A stretch of DNA of 64,000 nt from Cyanophora paradoxa. Taxonomy: Eukaryota > Glaucocystophyceae > Cyanophorales > Cyanophoraceae. Each line of letters opens with the position of its first letter. Within the stretch, counting starts at the first letter, position 1. The translations under genes and the position numbers were made by a program. A model generated the notes under the pieces. The model ran no database searches. It was not told the origin of the DNA and worked only from the letters and a program-made list of their open reading frames with translations. This document shows, in pieces, positions 13,201 through 21,581 of the stretch. The stretch spans positions 85,641 through 149,640 of the forward strand of contig QPMI01000468.1 of NCBI GenBank assembly GCA_004431415.1, in the 5' to 3' direction.

Positions 13201-13439
13201 GGAGGAGCGCCCGGCGGTTCCGCCCGGCCCGCCAGAGGGCGCGGCGCCGCACGCGCACTCGAAGCCGAGGCGGTCGTCGGATGCCGTCCTGTACGCCCGG
13301 TGAGCCCCCCGCATCCCTCAAGCTTGCTGTGCCCTTGCTCATGAGCGTCTTCTTCAAATCTAAATTCCGGTGGGTGCGCAGGCTGAAGCAGGCCCTGGCC
13401 ACGGCTGCCGAGGTCCTTTCTGTGCCGGAGAAAGCGTGA
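2361..13439 (+). CDS. CPLANE1: CPLANE1 (JBTS17/C5orf42)-like ciliogenesis protein, many exons
   Basis: Ciliogenesis and planar polarity effector 1 helps recruit intraflagellar transport complexes to basal bodies in animals. The ATG at 2361 is chosen because the first residues, ...QFKNRKPW..., resemble the start of vertebrate CPLANE1 (KQKKPW). Following spliced exons give FLLVDPDRVSEL, AGALETGELLLWN, GKDVLLLGADNRVWLW and DGYTCTPIELP, matching the order of the N-terminal beta-propeller segments. From about 4.8 to 7.7 kb the exons encode alpha-helical blocks (LLLYPLLSLPRAAIQCLVQM; LGALRAGHVAFISGQRQRAI; ARFLLLESRVDEALAV). From about 8 kb the protein is Pro/Ser/Ala-rich with a polyglutamine tract and scattered coiled-coil exons, ending RLKQALATAAEVLSVPEKA-stop at 13437-13439. 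Introns are mostly GTGCG...CGCAG. The N-terminal assignment is good; the C-terminal third is poorly conserved, and a split into two genes cannot be excluded. Confidence 0.72.
2975..3077. mobile_element. 103-bp introner/MITE-like element with 27-bp perfect terminal inverted repeats
   Basis: Positions 2975-3001 and 3051-3077 are perfect inverse complements over 27 bases (left arm begins ACGAGATTTTAGGTGAAAGG). The element lies wholly inside the intron 2944-3101 (GTGCGCTTG...GCGACGCAG) of the CPLANE1-like gene, and the flanking exons join in frame (NL-GAHRVVISDDGK). A diverged, inverted copy lies in an intron of the SNF2 gene at about 62909-62984, so this is a dispersed family. No coding capacity, hence non-autonomous. 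No clear target-site duplication was seen at this copy. Confidence 0.85.
3583..3616 (+). repeat. CAG trinucleotide run encoding polyglutamine
   Basis: About eleven consecutive CAG codons following a GCGCAG-type Ala-Gln run, in frame within an exon of the CPLANE1-like gene. Pure CAG without CAA interruptions is expected to be length-unstable. Confidence 0.85.
10296..10316. repeat. Homopolymer run of 21 G
   Basis: Uninterrupted G21 directly after a GCG trinucleotide run, in a probable intron of the CPLANE1-like gene. The exact length may be affected by sequencing error. Confidence 0.8.
12720..12746. repeat. Homopolymer run of 27 C in an intron
   Basis: C27 followed by TCCCTCAG and then the exon starting ACATGGACGCGCGG. 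It acts as the polypyrimidine tract upstream of a 3' splice site of the CPLANE1-like gene. Confidence 0.85.
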
Positions 13440-13783
13440 GGGAGGAGAGTGGGAATCGGGGACCGCGCTAGTTTTCATAGTGTAGCCGCAGCTTGACAGA
13501 TTTGGATTTACCTTCCAAGCGAATTTGAAGCCGTAGGGATATTTTCCATGCAATACGTTTAAGAACACAAGTACACTGCACAGAGACTCGGAGATCTAGA
13601 GAGCATTGCACGCTAAATTAGACGTCGACGGGCCACGATATCGATGCCGCAGTGCCATGATGCGACTGAATCGCTTCGCCGAGTCGAGACCGCCGGATGC
13701 GGAGCCTAGAGTCCATGGCCAGACGTCGACTCTAGGGCCGGTCACCGGGTACCAGTAGGGCCCGGGGTTGCCGCTTACACTCA

Positions 13784-13920
13784 GCCTGGCAGTGACTTAC
13801 AAACGACTTACGTAATTATAAGTGACTTCCGAAGTTCACTTGCACTCTACTTCCGGAAGTTCCACTTACGGCCCCCAAAAACCGACTTACGGCCGTAATT
13901 ATAAGTCGTAAGTCGCCCTA
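13784..13920. repeat. Hairpin-forming inverted-repeat element with ACTTACG/AAGT modules
   Basis: CGACTTACG at 13804-13812 is inverted as CGTAAGTCG at 13908-13916, and TAATTATAAGT occurs near both ends. Inner modules CTTCCGAAGT and CTTCCGGAAGT are themselves near-palindromes. No coding potential. The design recalls the hairpin elements at 50-53 kb, with a different core. Confidence 0.55.
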
Positions 13921-14541
13921 ATTCGGACCCAAAACGATCTAGAAACACTGTAACGGCGTGTTTCTCGAGCTCGCTCGTTCGGGTTCAGGGCCCGGGGTAA
14001 AGTTCTCAAGTACCGTAGTACCGTACAAGTTCTCAAGGATCGGGTTCAGGATCGTTCTCACTGAGTCAAGCACCGTGGCACCGAGTCCGAAATATTTTGC
14101 AAAATTTTGGGTCCCGTTTTGGCTGACTAAAATTTCTACAACCCTGGCCGGCACCGGCCCGGCGGATCGACGCCTGTTCGAGAGCGTTTTCGTGCGCAAA
14201 AAAGAAAACGCTCCGGATCCGGATTTGAAAAAGATAACGTTCCGGATCTAACAGTAGTACAATGAACTATAGTACCTTTTCACCACAGTACCAGGCCAGG
14301 CTGGGAAATTGCAACTCTGCGGACGCCGCTTACCTTTTGCTGCCAAATTTTTCATTTGGGACCTGCGAACTACGGCTGGTCTGAGCCTGGAGAAGCGAAA
14401 AAATGCCACTGGAAACCGTGCCGAATGGTGTATTTGTCTCTTTCATTTATTGAGTAGAAGAAAAACAAGCGTATCCAGCCCGCGTAGTACTGTGGTTTGG
14501 TGTACCCATGGGACCCTTTCGCTGGCGGAAAACGCCAATCG

Positions 14542-14711
14542 TTTACTACAGCGAGTCGAGTCAAAAAGCTTCAGTCTGAAACTCGGGCGATTTCGTGATT
14601 GATCAATTTAAATCAAATAGGTTGGGTACGTAATAATTGCTTACTACGGCGAGTCGAGTCAAAAAGTCCCAGTCGGAAACTCGAGCGATTTCGTGATTGG
14701 TCAATTTAAAT
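14542..14711. repeat. Two diverged tandem copies of a ~72-bp sequence
   Basis: Copy 1 (14542-14614) and copy 2 (14641-14711) share TTACTAC-GCGAGTCGAGTCAAAAAG, the block AAACTCG-GCGATTTCGTGATTG and TCAATTTAAATC, with scattered substitutions. They are separated by about 26 bases. No open frame runs through both copies. Confidence 0.8.
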
Positions 14712-16037
14712 CCATGGACTTATATATATATATATAGCTCACAGCTCGTTTTTTTTTAACCGGTCGACCCAAGTTCACCCAACACGGCTGAAAACCGGTT
14801 AAAATGAAATCGCTCTTCGGCTACATGGGTTGGCTGGGAACGCGGGCTAGCCCGGCTAGCACTTATCTACCCGGAAGCTTGCCGGCTATACGCTGACATT
14901 GGCGCACTAGCCGGCTCGAAGCGGGTGAAAAGTTATCGCGATCGCCGGCTGCCCTAGGCCTTGCCCATACGTATACAACGGGCATGTCGAGTCGATTGGG
15001 CCGGGAAAACAAAACGAGCTGTGCTGTACGGTCTGTACCCAGCTAGCAAGCGGGGGGGGTGCGGGGGGGGCGGAGCCCCCCCTGCTTGTGAAAAAGTGAT
15101 GTGAGCTTTTGCCAAGTTGCCAAGTCGGAAACTTGGAGCCGTGGAAGACTGAAGGCGTGGAGCCTCGAAGCCAGCAGTCGGAGCCCTCGGAGGCTGCCGC
15201 AGTGCATGCCATATGCATGATGCCCGTGGCGCCGTTGCGCCGGCGCAAGCGGCGCCCGGGCAATTTGGCCGCATTAATCTTCCCCCCCGACCACCCCCGC
15301 GTCGCCTCGGCGCGCGCCGCCGCCGACGCTGCCGCCGGGTCCTCGCCGTACCCCTCGAGCTCCCCCAAGGCCGCCCGCAGCCCGCCGCCGTCTCTCCTTT
15401 AAATTTTGCATTGCGGGCGGGCATGCTCCGGCGCAGCGCTAGCTATAGCGGCGCTCCGCGAATCCCCAGACCCCGGCTACCGTTAGTAGACGACTCTTTG
15501 ACGACGACGACGCTAGCGGAGCCCGGCGCTTGCTAGCTATACAGCTAGCGCTGCAGCTAGCTATATAGCTAGCAAGCGCGCTCGAGCTTATGATGATCAT
15601 TCTATGCATATGGGGACTCTGGGGAGGCCCGGCCTACCTACAGGCGGCTAGGCGAGCGAGCGTGCGCGACTAGTACTCTGCGCGAGCGATGTAATTTAAT
15701 TTGGAAGCTTGAAGGCTGGAACGCGGCCGCTCGCGCCGGAAATCGAGCTCCGGCGCGGGGCGCCGCTGTATATAGCTAGAGGCCTAGGCCTAAAAGCTTG
15801 ATCTTAAAAGCCCCGGCCCCGGCCAGGCCTGCACATACGCATGCGGCTGTGCGCTAGCCGCTGAGCCTGTGCGCTAGCATGCGGGCTGATGTGCGCGCTG
15901 GTATGGGTTCTTTGAAATTCAGGGTCCGTCGGTGCGGTCTGCTAGCTGCCCAGCCGATCGCACCGGTCTAAGAGGGGCCCAGCCGATCGCACCGGTCGGG
16001 GGATAAACTTTCACGCCACCGTACGGGTACGTATACA

Positions 16038-17209
16038 TTACGTCGAGCTTGAGGCCGCGTAGGCGTCGACGCAGTCACCGTCCTCCATCCCGAGCGAAGA
16101 AGCGGTTTGGCCTTCTTCAAGAGCCTGCGAGAAGGAAGATCAGATAAATGCCTTGGAAGAGCGCGGCAAGCGCCGAGTTCCTGAAGAACAGCGGTTTTAA
16201 AAGGGCCTCGGTAGCATTGTAATTCAGTGAAAATCGATTTATGATACCTATTCGATGTCGAGCCGCGGGCATAAACGGCGATGGGCTAGATGCCGACGAC
16301 GAACCAAGCCATCAAAAGTCAATTTGACAGACGAAGGGCTCACGCCGCGTTTCCTTGCGTATGCCGCTCGGAGCTTCTCGAGCAACCGGTCGGTCTGGGC
16401 GCGGCGCCGGCGTGCGATAAGCTTTTCAAACAGACAAGAGTTAAAGAATGACGGAGCGCACTGTCTTGACCTTGAAAGGCATCTCGCCGCTACTGTCCTT
16501 GACCTGCACACGTCGAACGCGGTCAGCGTGCGCACTACGACCGCGGAGGACAACCCCAGAGGACCTTGATTGTGACTCTTGGCACGTCCCGTTCGTTGTC
16601 GCTGTCGCGCGCGTCGTCGCCGTCGAGTACGATGCAAGCGTCGGTCGCCGGCGTGGGCTCCTTCGGCGGCTGCCGCGGACGGCTGGCTCCGGCGCCATCC
16701 TGATCGAAAGACGCGACACGCGCTTTCAATCTCGAGAGCAAGCTGTCCTGTACTTCAGCTTTCTCGACTCTGCGCTTCCTTCCCCGTTTGGACGGTGTTC
16801 CAGGACTGGCGCTGGCTGCGCTCGGGCTGCTGACGAGGCCACCGGGGCTGCTGGCGCCTTGCCGCTTAGCCCTGGAGCGGGTGGTCACGCCGGGCGAGGA
16901 TGAGGCTGCCGCACGCGCATCCACCGGCGCTGGCTCGCTGCACGTTGCCTGCGGCTGAGGCCGCGGCCGCGGGGCTGCGGCCGGCTTCTTGGTGGCCACT
17001 GACGGCTCCTCGTCGCTGCTGGAATCGTACTTCTTCTGCGCGATACTTCAGCGTGCGTGAGCGTACGCGCGAGGTAATGGTCCACGCACGGGCATCGGTC
17101 GCCGCGAGCCGCTGTTGTCATCGTCATCGCTGTCGGAGTCCTCGGGCGGCTTCCGCAGTGAGGCAAGCTTCTCAAGCTTCGAGCGGGCGACCGACAACGC
17201 CGCTGACAT
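16038..17209 (-). CDS. Rad60/Esc2/NFATC2IP-like protein with C-terminal SUMO-like domain
   Basis: Minus-strand gene of at least five exons. ATG at 17209-17207 (MSAALSVARSKLEKLASLRK) follows an in-frame upstream stop. An acidic Ser/Asp tract (EDSDSDDDDNSG) and basic Pro/Ala-rich linker precede the C-terminal domain. Exons 17046-16565, 16503-16462, 16394-16305 and 16124-16038 join to VTIK-VKDSSGEMPFKVKT-TDRLLEKLRAAYARKRGVS...KLTFDG and end in LGMEDGDCVDAY. This is the SUMO/ubiquitin-like fold; with these junctions the distance from FDG to MEDGD matches SUMO exactly. The C-terminus lacks the GG processing site, as expected of Rad60-type SUMO-like domains rather than conjugated SUMO. Family members act with Ubc9 and the Smc5/6 complex in genome maintenance. 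Convergent with CPLANE1, divergent from TMEM138. Confidence 0.75.
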
Positions 17210-17228
17210 GTCAGGCTGCTGGAGCGGG

Positions 17229-17608
17229 CTACTCTGGCGACGCGCTGAGGGCTAATCCGGCGTGTGCAGCTTCCAGCTGACGATTTGGACGAATTCGAAG
17301 GCTCTGGCGTGCGGGCGAAAGGGCTGCGAAGTTCGAACTTGACTGTTTTGACACGGGTCCGGGGTACAAATGCTCTGCCCGGGTACACGTCTCACGCCGC
17401 TGCTTCCCGACCTCTGCCCGCAGCCTAGCAACGTTGACACTGCACATTTCCACCGCCTAGCAGGCGCTGTTTCGCGGACCAGCCCTACGGACAGCTCCGA
17501 ATTCAAATCGAGGCGCGCCCACAGCTGAGCAGCAGCGGGCCGATACCTGCTTTCCACAGCATCGGCCTTGCTGCGCCGTAGGAGCTCATGGAGCTCCCTG
17601 CGAGCCAA
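17229..17608 (-). CDS. Uncertain minus-strand coding segment upstream of the SUMO-domain gene
   Basis: Two overlapping open frames lie here: one reads ELHELLRRSKADAVESRYR near 17600, the other NVARLRAEVGKQRRETC near 17440. They look helical and could be exons of a small gene or extra 5' exons of the SUMO-domain gene, but no convincing join was found. The segment overlaps the start of the TMEM138-like gene on the other strand. It may equally be 5' UTR and promoter. Confidence 0.2.
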
Positions 17609-18312
17609 GGCCGCGGCTACGCGTTCAAGATGGCGTCCGCGTACCTGGCCATCCTTGCGGACCTGGTTCTGAACTGCGTCATAGACCCGCCCTTCACAAG
17701 CTTCGTTGGAATGATAGCTCTGTTTACGTGCGGCCCCTTCTGCGATCGGCCTCGTGGGGCGCCGCCCTGACAGAGCGCAGCGTTCACGGCGTAGTCGTCT
17801 TCGCCTCAGCCATCGTCATGTACATTCTGTTCATCGACACGCCCTTGCTTCAAGCCGGCCTGTTTGGGCTCTGGTTCCGCGAGTTCCGCTGGCTGTTCAT
17901 CACTACGTTTTCACACATCGTCTTCACCATCGCGCTCCGCGGCTATAGACTCGTGCGCGCCCGTGCTGGCGCCGACCCGAGGCCCCGCCTCAGTACCGCT
18001 GGACGCTCACGCTCTGCGCAGGTTGCCATCGCGGACTACTGGCCTTTCCTGTTCGTGTGGAACATGCCGTTCTACTACATCCTGTATATGCTGCAGAAAC
18101 TTAGTGCGCACTTTCAAGCGGCTCTCTCTTGAATTTTGCCTCACTGCATATTTCGCGAAGTTGCTGCCGCGTACTACGTGGTCTATTTCCGCACGACCTT
18201 CGAACTGGTGAGCTCTGAACACTCCCCGAGCCGTTTTTTCCCAATTCTTAAGCGCATCGGACAGCAATCAGACGTGGTGATCAACCCGATCGTCAAGCTA
18301 AGGAGCGTGTAA
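17588..18312 (+). CDS. TMEM138: TMEM138-like ciliary transition-zone membrane protein
   Basis: Small polytopic membrane protein of about 165-180 residues, as in the family. Exon 1 starts with ATG at 17588 (a second Met at 17630 is possible) and encodes MASAYLAILADLVLNCVID. Introns are GTGCGGCCCC...GAGCGCAG (after GCTCTGTTTAC), GTGCGCGCCC...CTGCGCAG, and GTGCGCACTT...CGCGAAG. Joined sequence includes FIDTPLLQAGLFGLWFREF, DYWPFLFVWNMPFYYILY and LQKLIAAAYYVVYFRTTFEL, lining up with vertebrate TMEM138 (FQAGLVNLLFHKF; FQRLAAVLYCYFYKRT). Four hydrophobic segments are visible. TAA at 18310-18312. In animals TMEM138 is a transition-zone protein mutated in Joubert syndrome. It sits about 4 kb from another Joubert-class gene, the CPLANE1 homologue. 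Start codon choice is the main uncertainty. Confidence 0.8.
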
Positions 18313-18848
18313 CTTAAGAATTTTCGGGAGCTTTGCAAGCAACGGCAACCTCGTCTCAAATACCGAGTGCGAATCCTGGCCGACCCTTGCCCTCGCAAAA
18401 GCCTGACCGCTCCCCGCAGCGCTGGCGCGGCCCAAAGATATCGCGGCTGCGAACAAGACTGCGAGACGGGCGTGGCTCAGGGCCACCGCAGAGCCGAAGG
18501 TCGCATCGATCGATGCTCTTCCTCCCAGCATCAGCCCCTCGAGCTCGCCGGCGCTAGAGCGTCCGATTGTGGAGGGCGCGGGTTCCGGGCCCCTCCTCCG
18601 TCCAAACCCCCGCTGCTCTTCTGCGTTCAGACCCACATCTCTGAACTTATGCGAAAGTCTGAACATAAGCGTTGAAAAATGATGATGGCGGCAGTTACAA
18701 CTAATAGCGTCCTACATGTATGTTCTCCTGTGATCAAAGCCAAAAGCATGCAAAGAGTATTGTAGGAAAATGAAAAGGTTTAGAGATGGAGCGCCGGGTA
18801 AGAGGCGGGGGCGGGGGGGCGGGGGCGGGGGGGACGCCAGGGTCATGA
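18313..18848. other. Spacer between convergent genes
   Basis: Holds the 3' regions of the TMEM138-like gene (+) and the CBS-domain gene (-). Frames at 18.3-18.7 kb have no recognisable domain. A G-rich run near 18804-18832 lies just beyond the CBS-gene stop. Confidence 0.45.
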
Positions 18849-20815
18849 TCAGCGGTAGCCCGGGGCGGCGACGATGCGGGCATTTTGGGGCAGGCGCGGC
18901 GCGAAGACGCGGATGACGTCCGTGAGGGAGAGTACCCCCAGCGGCTCCCCTGCGGCCGGCCCCTCAGGTGAGCCGAGCCGACCCGAGGCGGGCCGAGGCG
19001 AGGAGAGGCAAGGCGTGCGCGCCTGTGGGGGAGACGACCCAGATGCGGTGGAGGTGCTGCTGCAGCATGATCTGCAGGGCCTCCCGGATGGTGGTCCTGT
19101 CCCCGCACGCCACCGGCTGCCGGATGGCGCCCCACGCCTGCAGGCCCGGCGGTCAGGCGCGCGCGCGCGCGCGCCCTCGGCCGGGGCGGGGCGGGGCGGG
19201 GCGGGCCTTGTTGAGGAAGAAGGTGACGGGGTAGTTGAGGTTGCCGATGGTCTCCTTGTCGACCTTGCGCAGGTCCGACGCGGACAGGTTCGCCACCTGC
19301 GTGCGCACCGGCCCGCCCGCCCGCCCGTCGGCCCCGGAGCCGAAGCGGGCGCCCGCGGCGGCGGCGCGCACGAGCTTCTTGGTGTCCTCGTCGATGACGC
19401 CTACCGCGCGGATGTTCTTGTCTGCGTCCGGCCGGCCGGGGGCGTCAGAGGCGCCGCGGGCGCCGCTAGCGCCCGGCGCCAGGGCGGACGGACCGTGCAT
19501 GACGCGGAAGCCTTCGATCGCGCGGTCCCGCGACCGGATGCAGAACGGGTTCTTCGTCGACGCCTCGACTGCCGCGGGCGCGTGAGCCGCCCGAACAAAG
19601 GCGGCGGGAGGCGTGTGAGCCGCCCGGACGAAGGACGGGGCGGCGCACATGCGGTACACCTGTCCATGTGCTCCGGCAGCGCATTGGCGTTGGCGATGAG
19701 GTACCGCGCGACTGCGGCGCGGCTCGACCGGAGGGCGGCCGACAGGCGGGCGGGCGGGCGGGCGGGCGGGGCGCACTGTCGGTCTGGCTGACCATGCGCG
19801 TCGGCCGCGCGACCGACGCCTCGTCGGCGTCGGGCGGGCCGTAGCGGACCATCGCCCGGTGCGCCCCCTGCGCGCCGCGGCTGAGCCGGGGGCCGGGCCG
19901 GGGCGGGGCAGGGGCGGAGGCGGGGGCGGTGGCGCACGGTGGCGAAGGCGCGCACGACGTCCGCGAGCAGATCGTGGGCCTCGCACTGCGCGCCCCGCGG
20001 CTAAGCGGTGGGGTTGGGGGCGGGGGCGGGGGCGGGGCGGACCATCCAGAGGGTGGGGCCCCGAGCCGTGGACTCCATTGCCTTGCGCACGGGCAGCTTG
20101 AGGAACTCCGAGCTGCGCCGCAGCCGCCGCCGTTCGGCCCGGCCCGGGGCCCGGGGCCCGGGGCCCGGAAAGGAGGCGGGCGGACGCACTTCTCCTTAAG
20201 CATCTTCTTGATGGAGGCCTCCGAGAGGTCGCCACCCTGCCGGACGCCGCTCGGCGCGCGCCAGACGGGCGCGGGCGGGCGGGCGGGGGGCGGGCGGGCG
20301 CACGCGGGAGGAGGAGGGGTCGGCGAGCGGGTGGATCATGGCGAACGCGAGGAGGTCGTGGATCGAGACGATTCCCACGTAGCGCTTCCTCTTCTTTCCG
20401 CCGAGCCCCATGAAGCCGCCCTGCCGGCGCCGCTCGCCGCCCGCCCGCGCCGACGGGCATCCCCGGGGACCGGGCCGCACGCACCGCCGTAGACTCGTCA
20501 TACACCGCCAGCGCGTGGATCTTGTGCTCGTCTGCGCGCCGGCGCTCGGCGCGGGGCGGCGCGCCCGGCGGCGCACGGTCGGCGCGGCCGCGCACCCAAC
20601 GTCTTGAGCGCGGTCTGCACGGAGCTATCCTGCCTGACCTCCACGAGGCTGCACAGGGCGGCGGCGCGATAAGGAGCCGCCCGCGAGTTCGGCGCTCGCG
20701 GTCCGGCAATGCGACGCCGGGCACAAACGCGCGCACCTCCCGGGCTTCACAGTGCCAACGGTCGGGGAGTCCAGCAGCGCGTTCACAGTTTTCCCTGAGG
20801 TGCATTGTCAGCCGG
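18849..20815 (-). CDS. Multi-CBS-domain protein (SNF4/Sds23/CBSX-like)
   Basis: Minus-strand gene with TGA at 18851-18849 and a 5' end only estimated. Spliced exons give VNALLDSPTVGTVKP, LVEVRQDSSVQTALKTL, EHKIHALAVYDES, YVGIVSIHDLLAFAMIHPL, NPFCIRSRDRAIEGFRVMH, RAVGVIDEDTKKLV, LSASDLRKVDKETIGNLNYP, RTTIREALQIMLQQHLHRIW and PLGVLSLTDVIRVFAPRLP. The repeating pattern of 'strand, helix, VGVxxxxDLL' is that of tandem CBS (Bateman) modules, probably four repeats. Such domains bind adenosine nucleotides and act as energy or redox sensors (AMPK gamma, Sds23, plant CBSX). No kinase, channel or transporter domain accompanies them, so a stand-alone regulatory subunit is likely. Introns are G/C-rich, and unspliced open frames here exceed 500 codons but are intron read-through. 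Confidence 0.7.
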
Positions 20816-21581
20816 AGGACCCGAGACGCTGCCGTGAGAGCAATCGTGCCTTCGAAAAAGAGCCCGAGTTGCGAGTCGTCTCCGAAGGAGCGCGAGTTCC
20901 CGAGGATGCAAAAGCTAGCGGGCGAGCGGGCGCGACCCTCTCGATCAGCATTAGGACAGATCGAGCGGGCCGCGTCACTGACCTCTCGTTTACACCTGGG
21001 CGTAGAGACGTTAAAGCAATCGAGGGACAGTGTTAGACGCCTGGCGAGTCAGTGGCGACGGCCAGGGCGGGGCCAACAAACATTCTGCAAGCGTGTCAGC
21101 GCCATCGAGCCGGCATAAGAGGCCAATGACGCACGATCGAGGGACTTCCTGCTCGATATAACGAGCTTCCCGCCGCCAGGGATTTGCGCCCTGGCTGCTG
21201 GAGAGTCCGACATCCTGATCTACGCCGAACGCCGAGATAGTATGCGAATAGGAACCGCTCACACTTCTCTACCTGCAGGTTCGCAACGGAACAACCCACG
21301 GCGCCCCTGCGGACTGGGCAGTGGCAGCGGCAGGCCGCCTCGCCGGGGGGTACAAGGTATCCTGTCTTCGCTGGTCGGAGGTGGCCGTCGCTCCCGGGCG
21401 CTTTCGTTGAAAACGTTCAGTCAAGCTTAGTCGCATTCGCTAGCGGCGATCTTAACCACCCCCCAGCCGACCGCCAGCTTGAGCGTGCTGAAGGAGCGCG
21501 TGGTGTCTCTGCGGTCGTCTAGCCGTCTAGATTCTCGGTATTTTTCAGCGCCGTTCAGCTGCTCGAGCTGTCCGGGCGAGG
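20816..21581. other. Divergent spacer between the CBS gene and the beta-helix gene
   Basis: Presumed shared upstream region. It probably contains the missing first exon of the CBS gene (acceptor ...CACCTCAG near 20800-20810 on the minus strand). Nothing else recognisable. Confidence 0.35.

Larger units (their letters stand above)
13440..16037. other. 2.6-kb intergenic region with several repeat elements
   Basis: Between the ends of the CPLANE1-like gene (+) and the SUMO-domain gene (-), which converge here. GC content falls, frames are short and no domain is recognisable. It contains an inverted-repeat element (about 13784-13920), a tandem duplication (14542-14711), a short TATATATA tract near 14723, and many palindromic hexamers (AAGCTT, GCTAGC) around 15.5-15.9 kb. 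Frames on both strands at about 14.9-15.5 kb are open but look compositional. Confidence 0.5.

Noticed and set aside
14907-15424. Minus-strand frames of about 155 codons
   Set aside because: Two overlapping frames are equally open, with no domain or splice support; likely compositional.
19153-20805. 550-codon minus-strand open frame
   Set aside because: It reads through GC-rich introns of the CBS-domain gene; the CBS motifs are spread over different frames and only join after splicing.
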